This document shows, in pieces, positions 46,401 through 54,901 of a stretch of 64,000 nt of DNA (the first letter of the stretch is position 1; each line of letters opens with the position of its first letter). The translations under genes were made by a program, and so were the position numbers. Source of the stretch: an uncultured Lactobacillus sp. (lineage in GTDB: Bacteria; Bacillota; Bacilli; Lactobacillales; Lactobacillaceae); the NCBI GenBank assembly GCA_937916845.1, contig CALFSK010000023.1, forward strand, positions 1 through 64,000, in the 5' to 3' direction. The notes beneath the pieces are model-generated. The model was given only the letters and a program-made list of their open reading frames with translations. It searched no databases and was not told the DNA's origin.

Positions 46401-46973
46401 TTAGCTTGGGGCGTTACTTAAAGTCCAAGTTAATTTTGCCGTATACGACCCGGCTGAGTTACCGGCTGGAACTAGCAAGCTCACATCGTTCGCATCATGC
46501 GTCGTTGTGAATTGACCAATCCCTTCGCCAGCAGCTGCCGTCACGATTGACTGATTAGTGCCATTCACAACGACCTCGCCACTTGTTGGTGTTTCAGAAG
46601 CGTTTTGGTCATCATCAGCAACCGTTTTCCCGTTGGCCAAGGTCAGTTTGGCGCCCCGTAACACCTTGTCGCCATCTGTAAAATCAGTTCCGAGAACTTG
46701 CACCTTCCAGCCATCCGTATTCCCAGGGTTGGTTACCTTAATTGCACCGGTTACCGTATCGGCTTTGTATGTTTGGGTCGTATTCTCATTTTTATGTTCA
46801 CCCATATCTAAGCCAGGAACTTGATCCAAAGTAATCGCTTTATTTTGTTCGTCTTGAGTTAACTGAACTTTTGCTTCGGTATCCTGCGTATTAGTATCCG
46901 CAGCTTTAGCAGCCATTGGTAAAGCTGCCATTAAAGTAACTCCAGCAAGTAACGTTCCTACATATTTTTTCAT
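46401..46973 (-). CDS. WxL-domain surface protein (CscB type)
   Basis: 190 residues from the ATG at 46973 (AAAGGAG upstream), whose first base is shared with the stop of the preceding gene (TGATG). Signal peptide cleaved near AAKAA; WxL domain with GWKVQVLGTDF and terminal LTWTLSNAPS. A longer frame upstream is an artefact of the overlap. Second gene of the csc operon. Confidence 0.9.
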   Translation of the reverse strand: MKKYVGTLLAGVTLMAALPMAAKAADTNTQDTEAKVQLTQDEQNKAITLDQVPGLDMGEHKNENTTQTYKADTVTGAIKVTNPGNTDGWKVQVLGTDFTDGDKVLRGAKLTLANGKTVADDDQNASETPTSGEVVVNGTNQSIVTAAAGEGIGQFTTTHDANDVSLLVPAGNSAGSYTAKLTWTLSNAPS

Positions 46974-47263
46974 CACGGTTGCTCCTTTATTAATTGACGG
47001 TTGCGCCACCAGATTATGGTTAGAAAAGTTAACAAAATTAGTCCAGCTAGGCCAATGACCAGTAACCACCACTGCTCGGTTTCATTCATTTGTGGCAGTA
47101 TGCCGCTCAAAGGTCCTGCGTTGGCATGATCACCCGCAGACGTTCCTGAGGCATTTTTGACCGTTAGTCGGTACTGCCCGGGTTGGGCATCCGCAAGTCC
47201 GGTTAAAGCTAGCGGTTCCATCCAAAATGTCAGTAGGCTCATTAAGCCAATTCGCCATCGCAA
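46973..47263 (-). CDS. Small membrane-anchored CscD-like protein
   Basis: 96 residues, TTG start after GGGGGTGATCAC. N-terminal signal-like segment, short extracellular part (QPGQYRLTVKNASG), then LPQMNE, a hydrophobic helix (WWLLVIGLAGLILLTFLTIIWW) and a basic tail. LPQMNE is a degenerate form of LPQTxE, so sortase processing is uncertain and it may stay as a membrane protein. First gene of the csc cluster, translationally coupled to the next. Confidence 0.8.
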   Translation of the reverse strand: MRWRIGLMSLLTFWMEPLALTGLADAQPGQYRLTVKNASGTSAGDHANAGPLSGILPQMNETEQWWLLVIGLAGLILLTFLTIIWWRNRQLIKEQP

Positions 47264-47914
47264 GTGATCACCCCCTATCAGGTTCCAGAGTATAATTTTT
47301 CAACTTAACTAAAACTAAATTACTAATAGTGAATCGCTTGAGTAACCCTATCAGCAACGAGAATATAGCATGTTGATGTAAGGGCTGTCAATTGATAATA
47401 GGGCTTAACTATGTAGCAGGGGATTCATTTTCAGACTTCTCTGAGATGTTTTTAATTTTTAAAAAAATACAAAAATATTAATATAAACTGTTCGAATCAG
47501 TTTACTGGCAAGGCTTTCACTACCTTGGTTTAAGTTCAAAACTCTGGTAACAATTGCCCTATTCAACTAAACAAGTAGCGAACATTATATTATCATGAGA
47601 GTTTAATTAGTATACGCATTAGCTAAACTTTCACATTACTATAAATAATATCAGCCTATATAAAAACGGAATAATAACTAACAATCACTATCATCAATAA
47701 GCATTCGTTCAAATTGACGCACCAGTATATTCAGCAGAAAATCCCTTATTTTATCAATTAGTTTTCACTAGTCAGCAATTCTTATATTAAAAAAGGCTGA
47801 CAAGCGACTAAGTCTTTTCCCCCTGCCCCATTGGTGCGCACTTGGACATTCGGCGGCAATCAGCCTATGTTATACTGTTGATAATCACTTCAAACCTTGA
47901 AAGGGGGCCATTTT
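47264..47914. other. 650-bp AT-rich spacer
   Basis: Contains a csc promoter candidate (minus-strand -10 TATACT at 47290-47295, weak -35) at its left end. Otherwise A/T-rich with no ORF above 30 codons carrying a ribosome site and no strong hairpin. Unusually long for this window. Confidence 0.45.
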
Positions 47915-48499
47915 TTGCCCGCAAAAAAGACGTTTGATGACGACCAAGTCATTGAACAAATCATGCATTTATTTTGGCAACAAGGGTACTACCATACCTC
48001 AATGGATGAAATTGTCGCCACGAGTGGTGTCAAAAAACAAAGTCTGTATAACGCTTTGGGTGACAAACACACCCTCTATTTGAAGGCCCTCCAGCGCTAT
48101 CATCAGCAAGCGCTGACCGCTTGCGCACAAGAAACGCAACGGCTGGAACACGCTGGCGAACCCGCCCTCACCATTTTGGGACACCTATTCAGCTGGGATT
48201 TGACGTCTACGGACCACCCGGCCGGCGATTTAATGGCTAACGCCGTGGCAGAGTTCGGGACGACCGACCCCGACGTTCAGCACGCAACGACTTGGTTCTA
48301 CGACGACTACCTCACCCTGATCGCCGCGGCCATTTTAAAGGGCCAGGCTAACCAGCAAATTACCAACCGCCAATCTAGCATGACCTTGGCACAGAGCCTG
48401 CTGGAAGCCCGGATTGGCTTGCAAACGCGGTTACGGCAAGGCAGCCTGCAAGATGTTGAACAACGAAAACAAGTTTGGCTCGATTTTTTAAAAGCTTAA
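47915..48499 (+). CDS. TetR-family regulator
   Basis: 194 residues from a TTG at 47915; AAAGGGGG upstream favours it over the TTG at 47897. HTH: QIMHLFWQQGYYHTSMDEIVATSGVKKQSLYNALGDKH. The C-terminal domain contains HPAGDLMANAVAEFG, similar to TetR_C members with a GCLM/GDLM motif, as in the regulator at 4388. No partner gene next to it. Confidence 0.86.
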   Translation: MPAKKTFDDDQVIEQIMHLFWQQGYYHTSMDEIVATSGVKKQSLYNALGDKHTLYLKALQRYHQQALTACAQETQRLEHAGEPALTILGHLFSWDLTSTDHPAGDLMANAVAEFGTTDPDVQHATTWFYDDYLTLIAAAILKGQANQQITNRQSSMTLAQSLLEARIGLQTRLRQGSLQDVEQRKQVWLDFLKA

Positions 48500-48513
48500 T
48501 GAACCCGAAATCT

Positions 48514-48569
48514 AAAAAAACCGTAGGAACGATTCGGCACACTGCCGATCAAGTTCCTACGGTTTTTTA
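48514..48569 (+). terminator. Terminator of TetR gene
   Basis: AAAACCGTAGGAAC / GTTCCTACGGTTTT stem with inner CGGCA/TGCCG and a T-run. Confidence 0.87.
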
Positions 48570-48688
48570 TTTGCGAAAGATTGAAAAATAAAATTTAGAA
48601 TCGAGCATTACTGGCTCAATACTCAAATTAACACAGATTAGTCATTTATGGCCCTTAGCCCAAGTATCGCCTAGTAAGTTTATTTTTA

Positions 48689-48858
48689 GCGAAGTCGGAC
48701 AGCCTTGATGTGCTTGTGTCGGCAAGATTAGCGAACGCATCTCACGCTAATCTTGCGGGGCGATTCAAAGACGCGGTCTGTCGGCTTTGAATCGAGGTCA
48801 CAGACCGCACCATGGCTGGGACCGTCCCCCACAGCACACCGAGGCTGTCCGGCGAAGC
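48689..48858 (+). repeat. Family B structured repeat, copy 3 (best preserved)
   Basis: 170 bp. Stems: P1 48694-48714 with 48833-48853 (20 of 21 pairs incl. G-U); P2 48722-48733 with 48745-48756 (12 bp perfect); P3 48761-48770 with 48785-48794 (10 bp perfect); P4 48773-48781 in the P3 loop with 48800-48808 (9 bp perfect, crossing P3). It lies between the TetR terminator and the end of the sbcDC operon. Confidence 0.87.
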
Positions 48859-48887
48859 AGCAATTTTAGCTCTGCCTACCTTTAATT

Positions 48888-49187
48888 TTAAACGTAGTCG
48901 TGCACCAGCCACTGCTGGGCCGTACTACTCAACAAGCTTCCATAGTGTTGACTGAGCGTTTGCACGCCAGCGTAATTATCAAAATTAAACTGACTGGTTA
49001 ACGTCCCACTTCTGATCAATGCCCGAGCAAACTGTAAATCTGACGGGGTGATTTGCTGGCGGTACGCTAACGTTTCATCCGCCATAATGAGTTGCCACTG
49101 ATCCTTCAAAATCGCCACCGCGCGCTGATAGCGCCGGTTATGGGTCAGCAAAGCCTGCATGTCATCAGGATTAAGTGGTTCACTCAT
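48888..49187 (-). CDS. Hypothetical protein after VWA gene, 99 aa
   Basis: Not recognised. Start at the ATG at 49187, 8 nt after an AGGGAG-type site and overlapping the end of the VWA gene by 8 nt. Soluble and helical (LLTHNRRYQRAVAILKDQWQLIMADETLAY). Last gene of the sbcD-sbcC-AAA-VWA operon. Confidence 0.7.
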   Translation of the reverse strand: MSEPLNPDDMQALLTHNRRYQRAVAILKDQWQLIMADETLAYRQQITPSDLQFARALIRSGTLTSQFNFDNYAGVQTLSQHYGSLLSSTAQQWLVHDYV

Positions 49188-50523
49188 CTTCATCACTCCC
49201 TAAGTTTAAATTGATAACTTGGCCAACGACCGGTTGCACAGACAGATGGTCGCTCGCTTTTGCCAACAACCAGATCACATTTTTAAAGTGGTGGGTATCG
49301 ACGCTGCGCTCACCACGGCCATCGGTTAAAATTAAGGCCAACGTTGTTTGATTTGTTCGGTGGTGCGCTGCCAAATCATCGAAGATACTTTGATACACGG
49401 TTCCGCCACCACCAGCGCGTGCAAACCGCACGCGTTGCGGCAAATTCGCCTGATAGGACTTTCCTGGTTGAACCACGGCGTCGAACGGCTTAATCGTAAT
49501 CGTGGCGTTGACCACCCGCGTTAACGCCGCCACTTGTGCGAGCAAGCGTTGCAGCGTCACGTCACTAATTGATCCCGAATGATCTACGTATACTTGTAAG
49601 TCCAACTGGGTATCACTAATTTGGCCCGGTAGTTCCATTCGTGCCGGCTGCCGGCGATTGAACCGCGCGTATGAGACCTTCTTACCGGTTGGCAACTGCC
49701 CGATTCCGCGAGCTAACACGCGGCGCCAGTCAACGGCTGGTTTTGCTCGTTGTCGTTGCAATTCGGCCGTCACGTGACCCGCAACTAGTCCCCGGCCCGC
49801 TTCATTAGTTGCCGTCCAAGCATCACGGGTTAATTGTTGGGTTCGACTCGCGGCCAGATTCGGATTGGTCAGCTGACCGCCACTTCCAGACCAGCTCGCT
49901 GGGTCATCAATTAGTGGTTGTGACCGTTGACCCGTACTGCGTTGTGGGGATTGCCCCGGCGCGTGATCTTCAGTCGAATTACCCGTTGGATCCGATGGTT
50001 GCGGCTTTGACTGCTGCTGTAACAACCGTAAATAGGTCCCGGAATCGGCTTTAAGCGGTAAACGGGTTTTGACAAGTGGCTGCACGTCAGCTAACCCAGT
50101 TGCACTTACCGGTAGCCCGGTCACGTACTGGTTAACCGCTAAATCGGTTGCTAGCGTCACCCGCTGTGGTTGGGACACGATTTGCTGCCGATAACGCAAC
50201 GGGTGCTGCCAAACAACGTGTAACGCCACGTGTTTCAGTCCAGCTTGTAGACTGTCAAAACGGTCAAAGGTTTGGGCAATTTTCGCTGGTGCGTATTGCA
50301 GGACTAGTCGGTTTTGATGCCACGTTAACGCGAACGGTGCCGTCAATTCTAGTGTAACTTCGCGTGGCAGTCGGGTTAACAGTTCTCCATAAAATTGGTC
50401 CGCGGCCAGTAGCTCGATTACGGCCCGGGTCACCATCGTCGCACCGGCCCCTAAATCAGCCTGACTGGGTTGGGTCAAAACAGCCCGGCGCCAACGATCA
50501 TATTCAGCTGCATTATTTAGCAC
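49180..50523 (-). CDS. VWA-domain protein with DUF2201-like N-terminus
   Basis: 447 residues, GTG start after AGGAGGGG. The N-terminal ~200 residues resemble the putative metallopeptidase domain DUF2201_N, but the zinc motif reads HVALH rather than HExxH, so catalysis is doubtful. A Pro/Ser/Gln-rich linker follows, then a VWA-like domain with a MIDAS-type DHSGSISD and LILTDGRGE. Paired with a MoxR-like AAA+ ATPase 11 bp upstream, the usual chaperone-like AAA/VWA pair. Role unknown. Confidence 0.83.
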   Translation of the reverse strand: MLNNAAEYDRWRRAVLTQPSQADLGAGATMVTRAVIELLAADQFYGELLTRLPREVTLELTAPFALTWHQNRLVLQYAPAKIAQTFDRFDSLQAGLKHVALHVVWQHPLRYRQQIVSQPQRVTLATDLAVNQYVTGLPVSATGLADVQPLVKTRLPLKADSGTYLRLLQQQSKPQPSDPTGNSTEDHAPGQSPQRSTGQRSQPLIDDPASWSGSGGQLTNPNLAASRTQQLTRDAWTATNEAGRGLVAGHVTAELQRQRAKPAVDWRRVLARGIGQLPTGKKVSYARFNRRQPARMELPGQISDTQLDLQVYVDHSGSISDVTLQRLLAQVAALTRVVNATITIKPFDAVVQPGKSYQANLPQRVRFARAGGGGTVYQSIFDDLAAHHRTNQTTLALILTDGRGERSVDTHHFKNVIWLLAKASDHLSVQPVVGQVINLNLGSDEDE

Positions 50524-50534
50524 CGAACCCCTCC

Positions 50535-51728
50535 TTACTGATTAGACCAGCTCGCAACTTGTTGCAAATATTGATATAACGCGGTCACGTACGGACTACT
50601 TTTAGCCACGTTAACCGTATATAACTGTTTGAGTAACTCCCGGTCCTGACCAATCGTTTGCACTAATGCAAACTGACCGTCTTGGCTGAGTGTCTGCAGT
50701 AGTTGTAAAAAGCGCCCCGCATGCTGATCGACAGTCAGTGGGTAAGTAGCCGTTAATTGCAAACAGCTGCGTAATACAGTTGCCTTTTGTGGCTCACTCA
50801 TCGCTTGAAACTGTTTTAACACCGGCGCGGGAACGACGGCCCCTTTAGGCTGACTATCGAATAGGTCGGCCGGTGTCAGGTGGATCGCCTGCTGCTCTAA
50901 AAAGGCTTCAAAACTGCGCCCCAAGTCGATGCCGACATCCCCTTGAAAAATATCTAAAGCCACAGTTGTCTGGGCTACTGGCGGTAACTTCTCCAACTCA
51001 TATAAGTTGGCCGAAACTCGCGCCCAAGCACGCGGCGTCGCGGTAATGTCTTCCTGTTGATCCGTCTGATTCAGACGCGTGACGTCTTCACTGATAAACC
51101 GTTCGACCAGCGGATGAATATTTGGGCGGTCAGACGTCGTCGAAGGCTGGTGGGCCCACTTTAACCAATCAGCTGCATCCGTCCGCATAATCAAACGAAC
51201 GGTTCGGTCCTTAATGGCCGCGTCGCCAGCGACAACTCCGTACGCGCTATCTTCAAACCCCGTCATACTAGCATCCGGGTTTTCAGCTAAAATCAATTGT
51301 ACCTGTTCCGGCAGTTTTAACGTGTTGATGGTCCGTTGCAAGACCAGGTTCATTAACTCACTCTGCACCGCTTGCGTGCCCCGGTTAAATTCATCTAAAA
51401 ACCACAAAATCGGTTGGTGCGGATGGGCCTCCGCGTACTGAATAATCTCAATCAGCGTATGGGCGTAACCAAACTGGACATCGGCTAACTGACCGTACGC
51501 CTCCGTTTGGATGAACGATTCGCTGGTCAGAGGTGGAACGGGAATCGCCAAGTCCCCCTTTTCCGACAAACTCACTACGGTCGTAAATAACCGCGCGTGC
51601 ATTTGCATAGCCACATCACTCACCAATGCGGATTTACCGATACCCGCCTCCCCCACAATGTTGGGGACGTTGCCCGCTCTTAAAATCACCGGGACGGCCG
51701 TCAGCAGTGCTTGATACGATAACGCCAT
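50535..51728 (-). CDS. MoxR-like AAA+ ATPase
   Basis: 397 residues from the ATG at 51728; the longer frame would begin inside the parS site. Walker A GEAGIGKSA, Walker B ILWFLDEFNR, sensor-1 LILAENPD, and an arginine-containing C-terminal lid. Cytoplasmic. It pairs with the VWA protein downstream, as in MoxR/VWA systems that remodel or insert cofactors into partner complexes. Located between sbcC and the VWA gene. Confidence 0.86.
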   Translation of the reverse strand: MALSYQALLTAVPVILRAGNVPNIVGEAGIGKSALVSDVAMQMHARLFTTVVSLSEKGDLAIPVPPLTSESFIQTEAYGQLADVQFGYAHTLIEIIQYAEAHPHQPILWFLDEFNRGTQAVQSELMNLVLQRTINTLKLPEQVQLILAENPDASMTGFEDSAYGVVAGDAAIKDRTVRLIMRTDAADWLKWAHQPSTTSDRPNIHPLVERFISEDVTRLNQTDQQEDITATPRAWARVSANLYELEKLPPVAQTTVALDIFQGDVGIDLGRSFEAFLEQQAIHLTPADLFDSQPKGAVVPAPVLKQFQAMSEPQKATVLRSCLQLTATYPLTVDQHAGRFLQLLQTLSQDGQFALVQTIGQDRELLKQLYTVNVAKSSPYVTALYQYLQQVASWSNQ

Positions 51729-51747
51729 GACTTCACCCAACCTTTCT

Positions 51748-51763
51748 TGTTTCACGTGAAACA
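51748..51763. promoter_or_regulatory. parS centromere site
   Basis: TGTTTCACGTGAAACA is an exact 16-bp match to the Firmicutes parS consensus TGTTNCACGTGAAACA, the ParB/Spo0J-binding site. It lies in the 36-bp gap between the sbcC stop and the AAA start. parS sites cluster near oriC. Confidence 0.93.
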
Positions 51764-51764
51764 A

Positions 51765-54700
51765 TTAGCTAAATTCTAATTTATATTTCACAACACTTTC
51801 GCCATTGCCCTCTGGAATCACTTGTAACTGGGCTGGCAATTGATGTTCTAGCTCACTCACATGGCTAATAATCCCAATCATGCGTGACTTTCCTTCAACT
51901 TGCTGCAACGTCTCCATGGCCATATCTAACGCGTCTTCATCTAACGATCCAAAACCTTCGTCAATAAACAACGCGTCAATTTTAATGCCCCCGGCCTGTT
52001 CTTGAATCACCGTCGCTAGGGCCAACGCTAATGACAAGGCGGCCACAAAGCTTTCACCACCCGACAGCGTATGCACGCTACGGACTTTACCAGCATTGTC
52101 ATCGTAAATGTTGATTTCCAATCCAGTCCCGTTACGGAAAGTGCCTTGGGACCGGTCTAACTGGAACTGATACCGACCATTCGTTAACTGTTTCAGACGC
52201 TGGTTACCAGTCTGTAGAACTTTTTGCAAATACGTTTGCAAAACGAAACGTTCCAAGCTTAATTTCTGGGAACTATTTCCACTCGCTACGTTGGCTAGTT
52301 GCGCCAATTCAGCGAGTTGTTCCTGTTGCTTGTGTGACGTCACTAGCATCGCCTGCATTTTTTCAACCACGTCTTGATTGCCTTTTAACTGGCGGTCACA
52401 GTCATAGTACCGTTGTTCAACCGCCTGTTCAGCTTCAGTCGCCGTTTGCACTTGCGCTGCTAATTGTTGCAAATCAGGTTGTGGCCGGTCCCCGATAGCC
52501 GTTTTCACCGTCAGCAGCTGCCCGTTTAGCGTGGCAACCTGCTGATCATACGTTTCAACCGCCGCACGCAAATCTGTCAGGTGACCAAGTTGGGCCATCA
52601 AACCACCCAAACGGTCGAAATCGACCGTCTCCCAAGCGGTTTGCATCACCGTTGTTAATTGGTCTTTTTGTTCTTGGATGGCCGCTTTCGTTGCTGCCAA
52701 ATGGTCACGGGTCGTTGTTAGCCGTGCTTCCGTGGCTGACAACCGTTCCTTAGTTTCCGCTAATTGCTGGTCGGCGGCCTGCTTAGCTTTGCGGTACTCA
52801 TCCTGTGCCTTAGTCAAGGCTTGCAAGTGTGCATCCAACGTTGGGAGGTCCGGATAGTCCGCTGATCGTTGTTGCTCCTGATCAGCCAACTGCGTTTCAA
52901 GCTGCAAGGCCTGATTTTTAACCGTGGTTAACGCCGTCGCGGCCGTGTCATGATCACTAGTTAAGTCTTGCGACTCGGTCTGAACCGTCTTTAGCCGCTG
53001 CTGTGCATCCTGAGCCGTTTGAACACGTTGCTGGTTAGCCTGGATATCTTGTTCTAGCTGAGTTTGTGCTTGGGCCAACTGTTCAGTCACGTCCAGCGTT
53101 TCATCAACCGTTGCTAGCTTGGCAGATACTGCCTGCTGGAAAGTCTCTTCTTCATCGGCTAGTTCAGCTTGGGCCGTTTGCACTTGCTTTTCGTCAGCCT
53201 TCAGTTGATTTTCAGCCGCCGCTAAAGCTTGAGCAGCCCGCGTACTAGCCTCCTGTGCCTGCTTGACCTCTGCTTCAGTGATGGTCAACGCATCGGTCGC
53301 CGCTGGATGCGGGTGCGTCGTTGAGCCACAAACTGGACACGGTTGGTCTGGCAATAACCGCTGACTTAAGATGGCAATCTGCGCACTTGCCCATTCACTA
53401 TCTAATTTTTGGTACACCGCCGTCTGTTCTGCGGCTTCAGTACGCCGGGTGGCTACGACCGCTTGTTGCGCCGTAACGGCTTCACCGTATTTGGCAACGG
53501 TTCGACGTTGCTGGTCGACCCGCGTTGCTTGCTGGGTCAACGTTTGTAACGTATGGTCCCGTTGATCTAATTCGCGCTGGGCTGCTAACGCCGCGGTCAA
53601 ATCAGCACCAAGTGGGCCAAGTTTTTCCTGTTCTTCGGTCAGCTTGTTCAGTTGTTGTTCAATCTTCGTAACAGCTTGCTGTTGCACTTGAACACGCTGC
53701 TGGGCCTGTTGGTAAGCCTGACGCGTCTGTGCTAATTGTTCATAAATGGGCCGTTTCGCCGTCAACGTGGTCAGTTGTTCTTGTCGTTGTTCAGCTAAGG
53801 GGGCCTCAGCCGTCAATTTCTGAACACGAACCGTCGCCGTATCACGAGTTGCTTTCAATCCTGTCAGCTCAGTCGTTAACGTCGTAACCTGTTCAGTCTC
53901 GGTTTTGACCCGCCGCTGATTAGCCTGAAGTTGTTGGTAAACAGGCGCTGATTCTTGCGCCCAATCAAGTGTTTTAACTTGTTGACGCTGCTCATCGATC
54001 GTCTTTTTTTGCTCGTCGAGGGTCGCCAGTTGTGCCGTCAGTGTGGCCCGTTCTTCATAATTGTTTTGCAAGGCCTGCCCCGCAGTCTGTGTACGCTGCG
54101 CTGTCGTTAGGGCTTCCTTCGCCTGATCAAATTCTTGCTTTAATGCGGTAAGCGCATCAGCCTGAGCTGCCCGTTCGGTCGCTTGGGCCTCAAGGGTGGC
54201 TTGCGGTGAGAGCGCTACTGCTTCAGCGGCGTTCCGGGTCGTCCAAGTCAATTGGCCCTGTAACGTCTTCAAACTTTGCGCAACCTGATTGTTTTCAGTC
54301 TGTTGCCGTTTCAACTGTGATTTTAGTTGCTGGGACCAACGGCTATATAAACTCGTCCCAAAAATGTCGCGGAGCACTTTTTCCTTATCATCACTATTCG
54401 CCATCAAAAATTGACGGAACTGGCCCTGAGGCAATAACACGATTTGTGAGAACTGTTCCCGTGTTAGTTGTAATAGCTCATGAATGTAGTTTTGAACCGC
54501 ATTGACCTTCGTGTATTCGTCAATTTCTTGCCCCGTGGCGTCAAACACCGTTAACGTCACCGCAGCAACTTGCACGTGATTCCCAGTCCCCCGCTTTTTA
54601 GCGACGGTCTGTTCTGGCGACCGAACGATCTTGTAGGTGCGATCTTGGTGTTCAAAGGTAAACGTCACCGTTGTGAGTTCGTCATCGGTCGCAAAATCGG

Positions 54701-54899
54701 ACCGCATCTGCTTCACCTGACGATCACCACCCGAAGTACTGCCAAAGAGGGCAAAACACATGGCGTCAAAAATCGTCGTTTTACCAGCACCCGTTTTACC
54801 GCTGATTAAGAATACTGGAAAATCGTTAAACTTTGTAAAATCAACTTTTTCATGCCGAAACGGGCCAAAGTAGTTTAGTTCTAATGTCAGTGGTCGCAT
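51765..54899 (-). CDS. sbcC: Exonuclease subunit SbcC
   Basis: 1044 residues. Rad50-type ATPase: Walker A SGKTGAGKTT (residues 33-42), two long Gln/Ala-rich coiled coils, zinc hook CPVCG near residue 520, ABC signature LSGGESF and Walker B ALFIDEGFGSLD. With SbcD it forms an ATP-dependent nuclease that opens hairpins and protein-blocked ends. ATG lies 2 nt after the sbcD stop. Confidence 0.97.
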   Translation of the reverse strand: MRPLTLELNYFGPFRHEKVDFTKFNDFPVFLISGKTGAGKTTIFDAMCFALFGSTSGGDRQVKQMRSDFATDDELTTVTFTFEHQDRTYKIVRSPEQTVAKKRGTGNHVQVAAVTLTVFDATGQEIDEYTKVNAVQNYIHELLQLTREQFSQIVLLPQGQFRQFLMANSDDKEKVLRDIFGTSLYSRWSQQLKSQLKRQQTENNQVAQSLKTLQGQLTWTTRNAAEAVALSPQATLEAQATERAAQADALTALKQEFDQAKEALTTAQRTQTAGQALQNNYEERATLTAQLATLDEQKKTIDEQRQQVKTLDWAQESAPVYQQLQANQRRVKTETEQVTTLTTELTGLKATRDTATVRVQKLTAEAPLAEQRQEQLTTLTAKRPIYEQLAQTRQAYQQAQQRVQVQQQAVTKIEQQLNKLTEEQEKLGPLGADLTAALAAQRELDQRDHTLQTLTQQATRVDQQRRTVAKYGEAVTAQQAVVATRRTEAAEQTAVYQKLDSEWASAQIAILSQRLLPDQPCPVCGSTTHPHPAATDALTITEAEVKQAQEASTRAAQALAAAENQLKADEKQVQTAQAELADEEETFQQAVSAKLATVDETLDVTEQLAQAQTQLEQDIQANQQRVQTAQDAQQRLKTVQTESQDLTSDHDTAATALTTVKNQALQLETQLADQEQQRSADYPDLPTLDAHLQALTKAQDEYRKAKQAADQQLAETKERLSATEARLTTTRDHLAATKAAIQEQKDQLTTVMQTAWETVDFDRLGGLMAQLGHLTDLRAAVETYDQQVATLNGQLLTVKTAIGDRPQPDLQQLAAQVQTATEAEQAVEQRYYDCDRQLKGNQDVVEKMQAMLVTSHKQQEQLAELAQLANVASGNSSQKLSLERFVLQTYLQKVLQTGNQRLKQLTNGRYQFQLDRSQGTFRNGTGLEINIYDDNAGKVRSVHTLSGGESFVAALSLALALATVIQEQAGGIKIDALFIDEGFGSLDEDALDMAMETLQQVEGKSRMIGIISHVSELEHQLPAQLQVIPEGNGESVVKYKLEFS

Positions 54900-54901
54900 C
54901 C

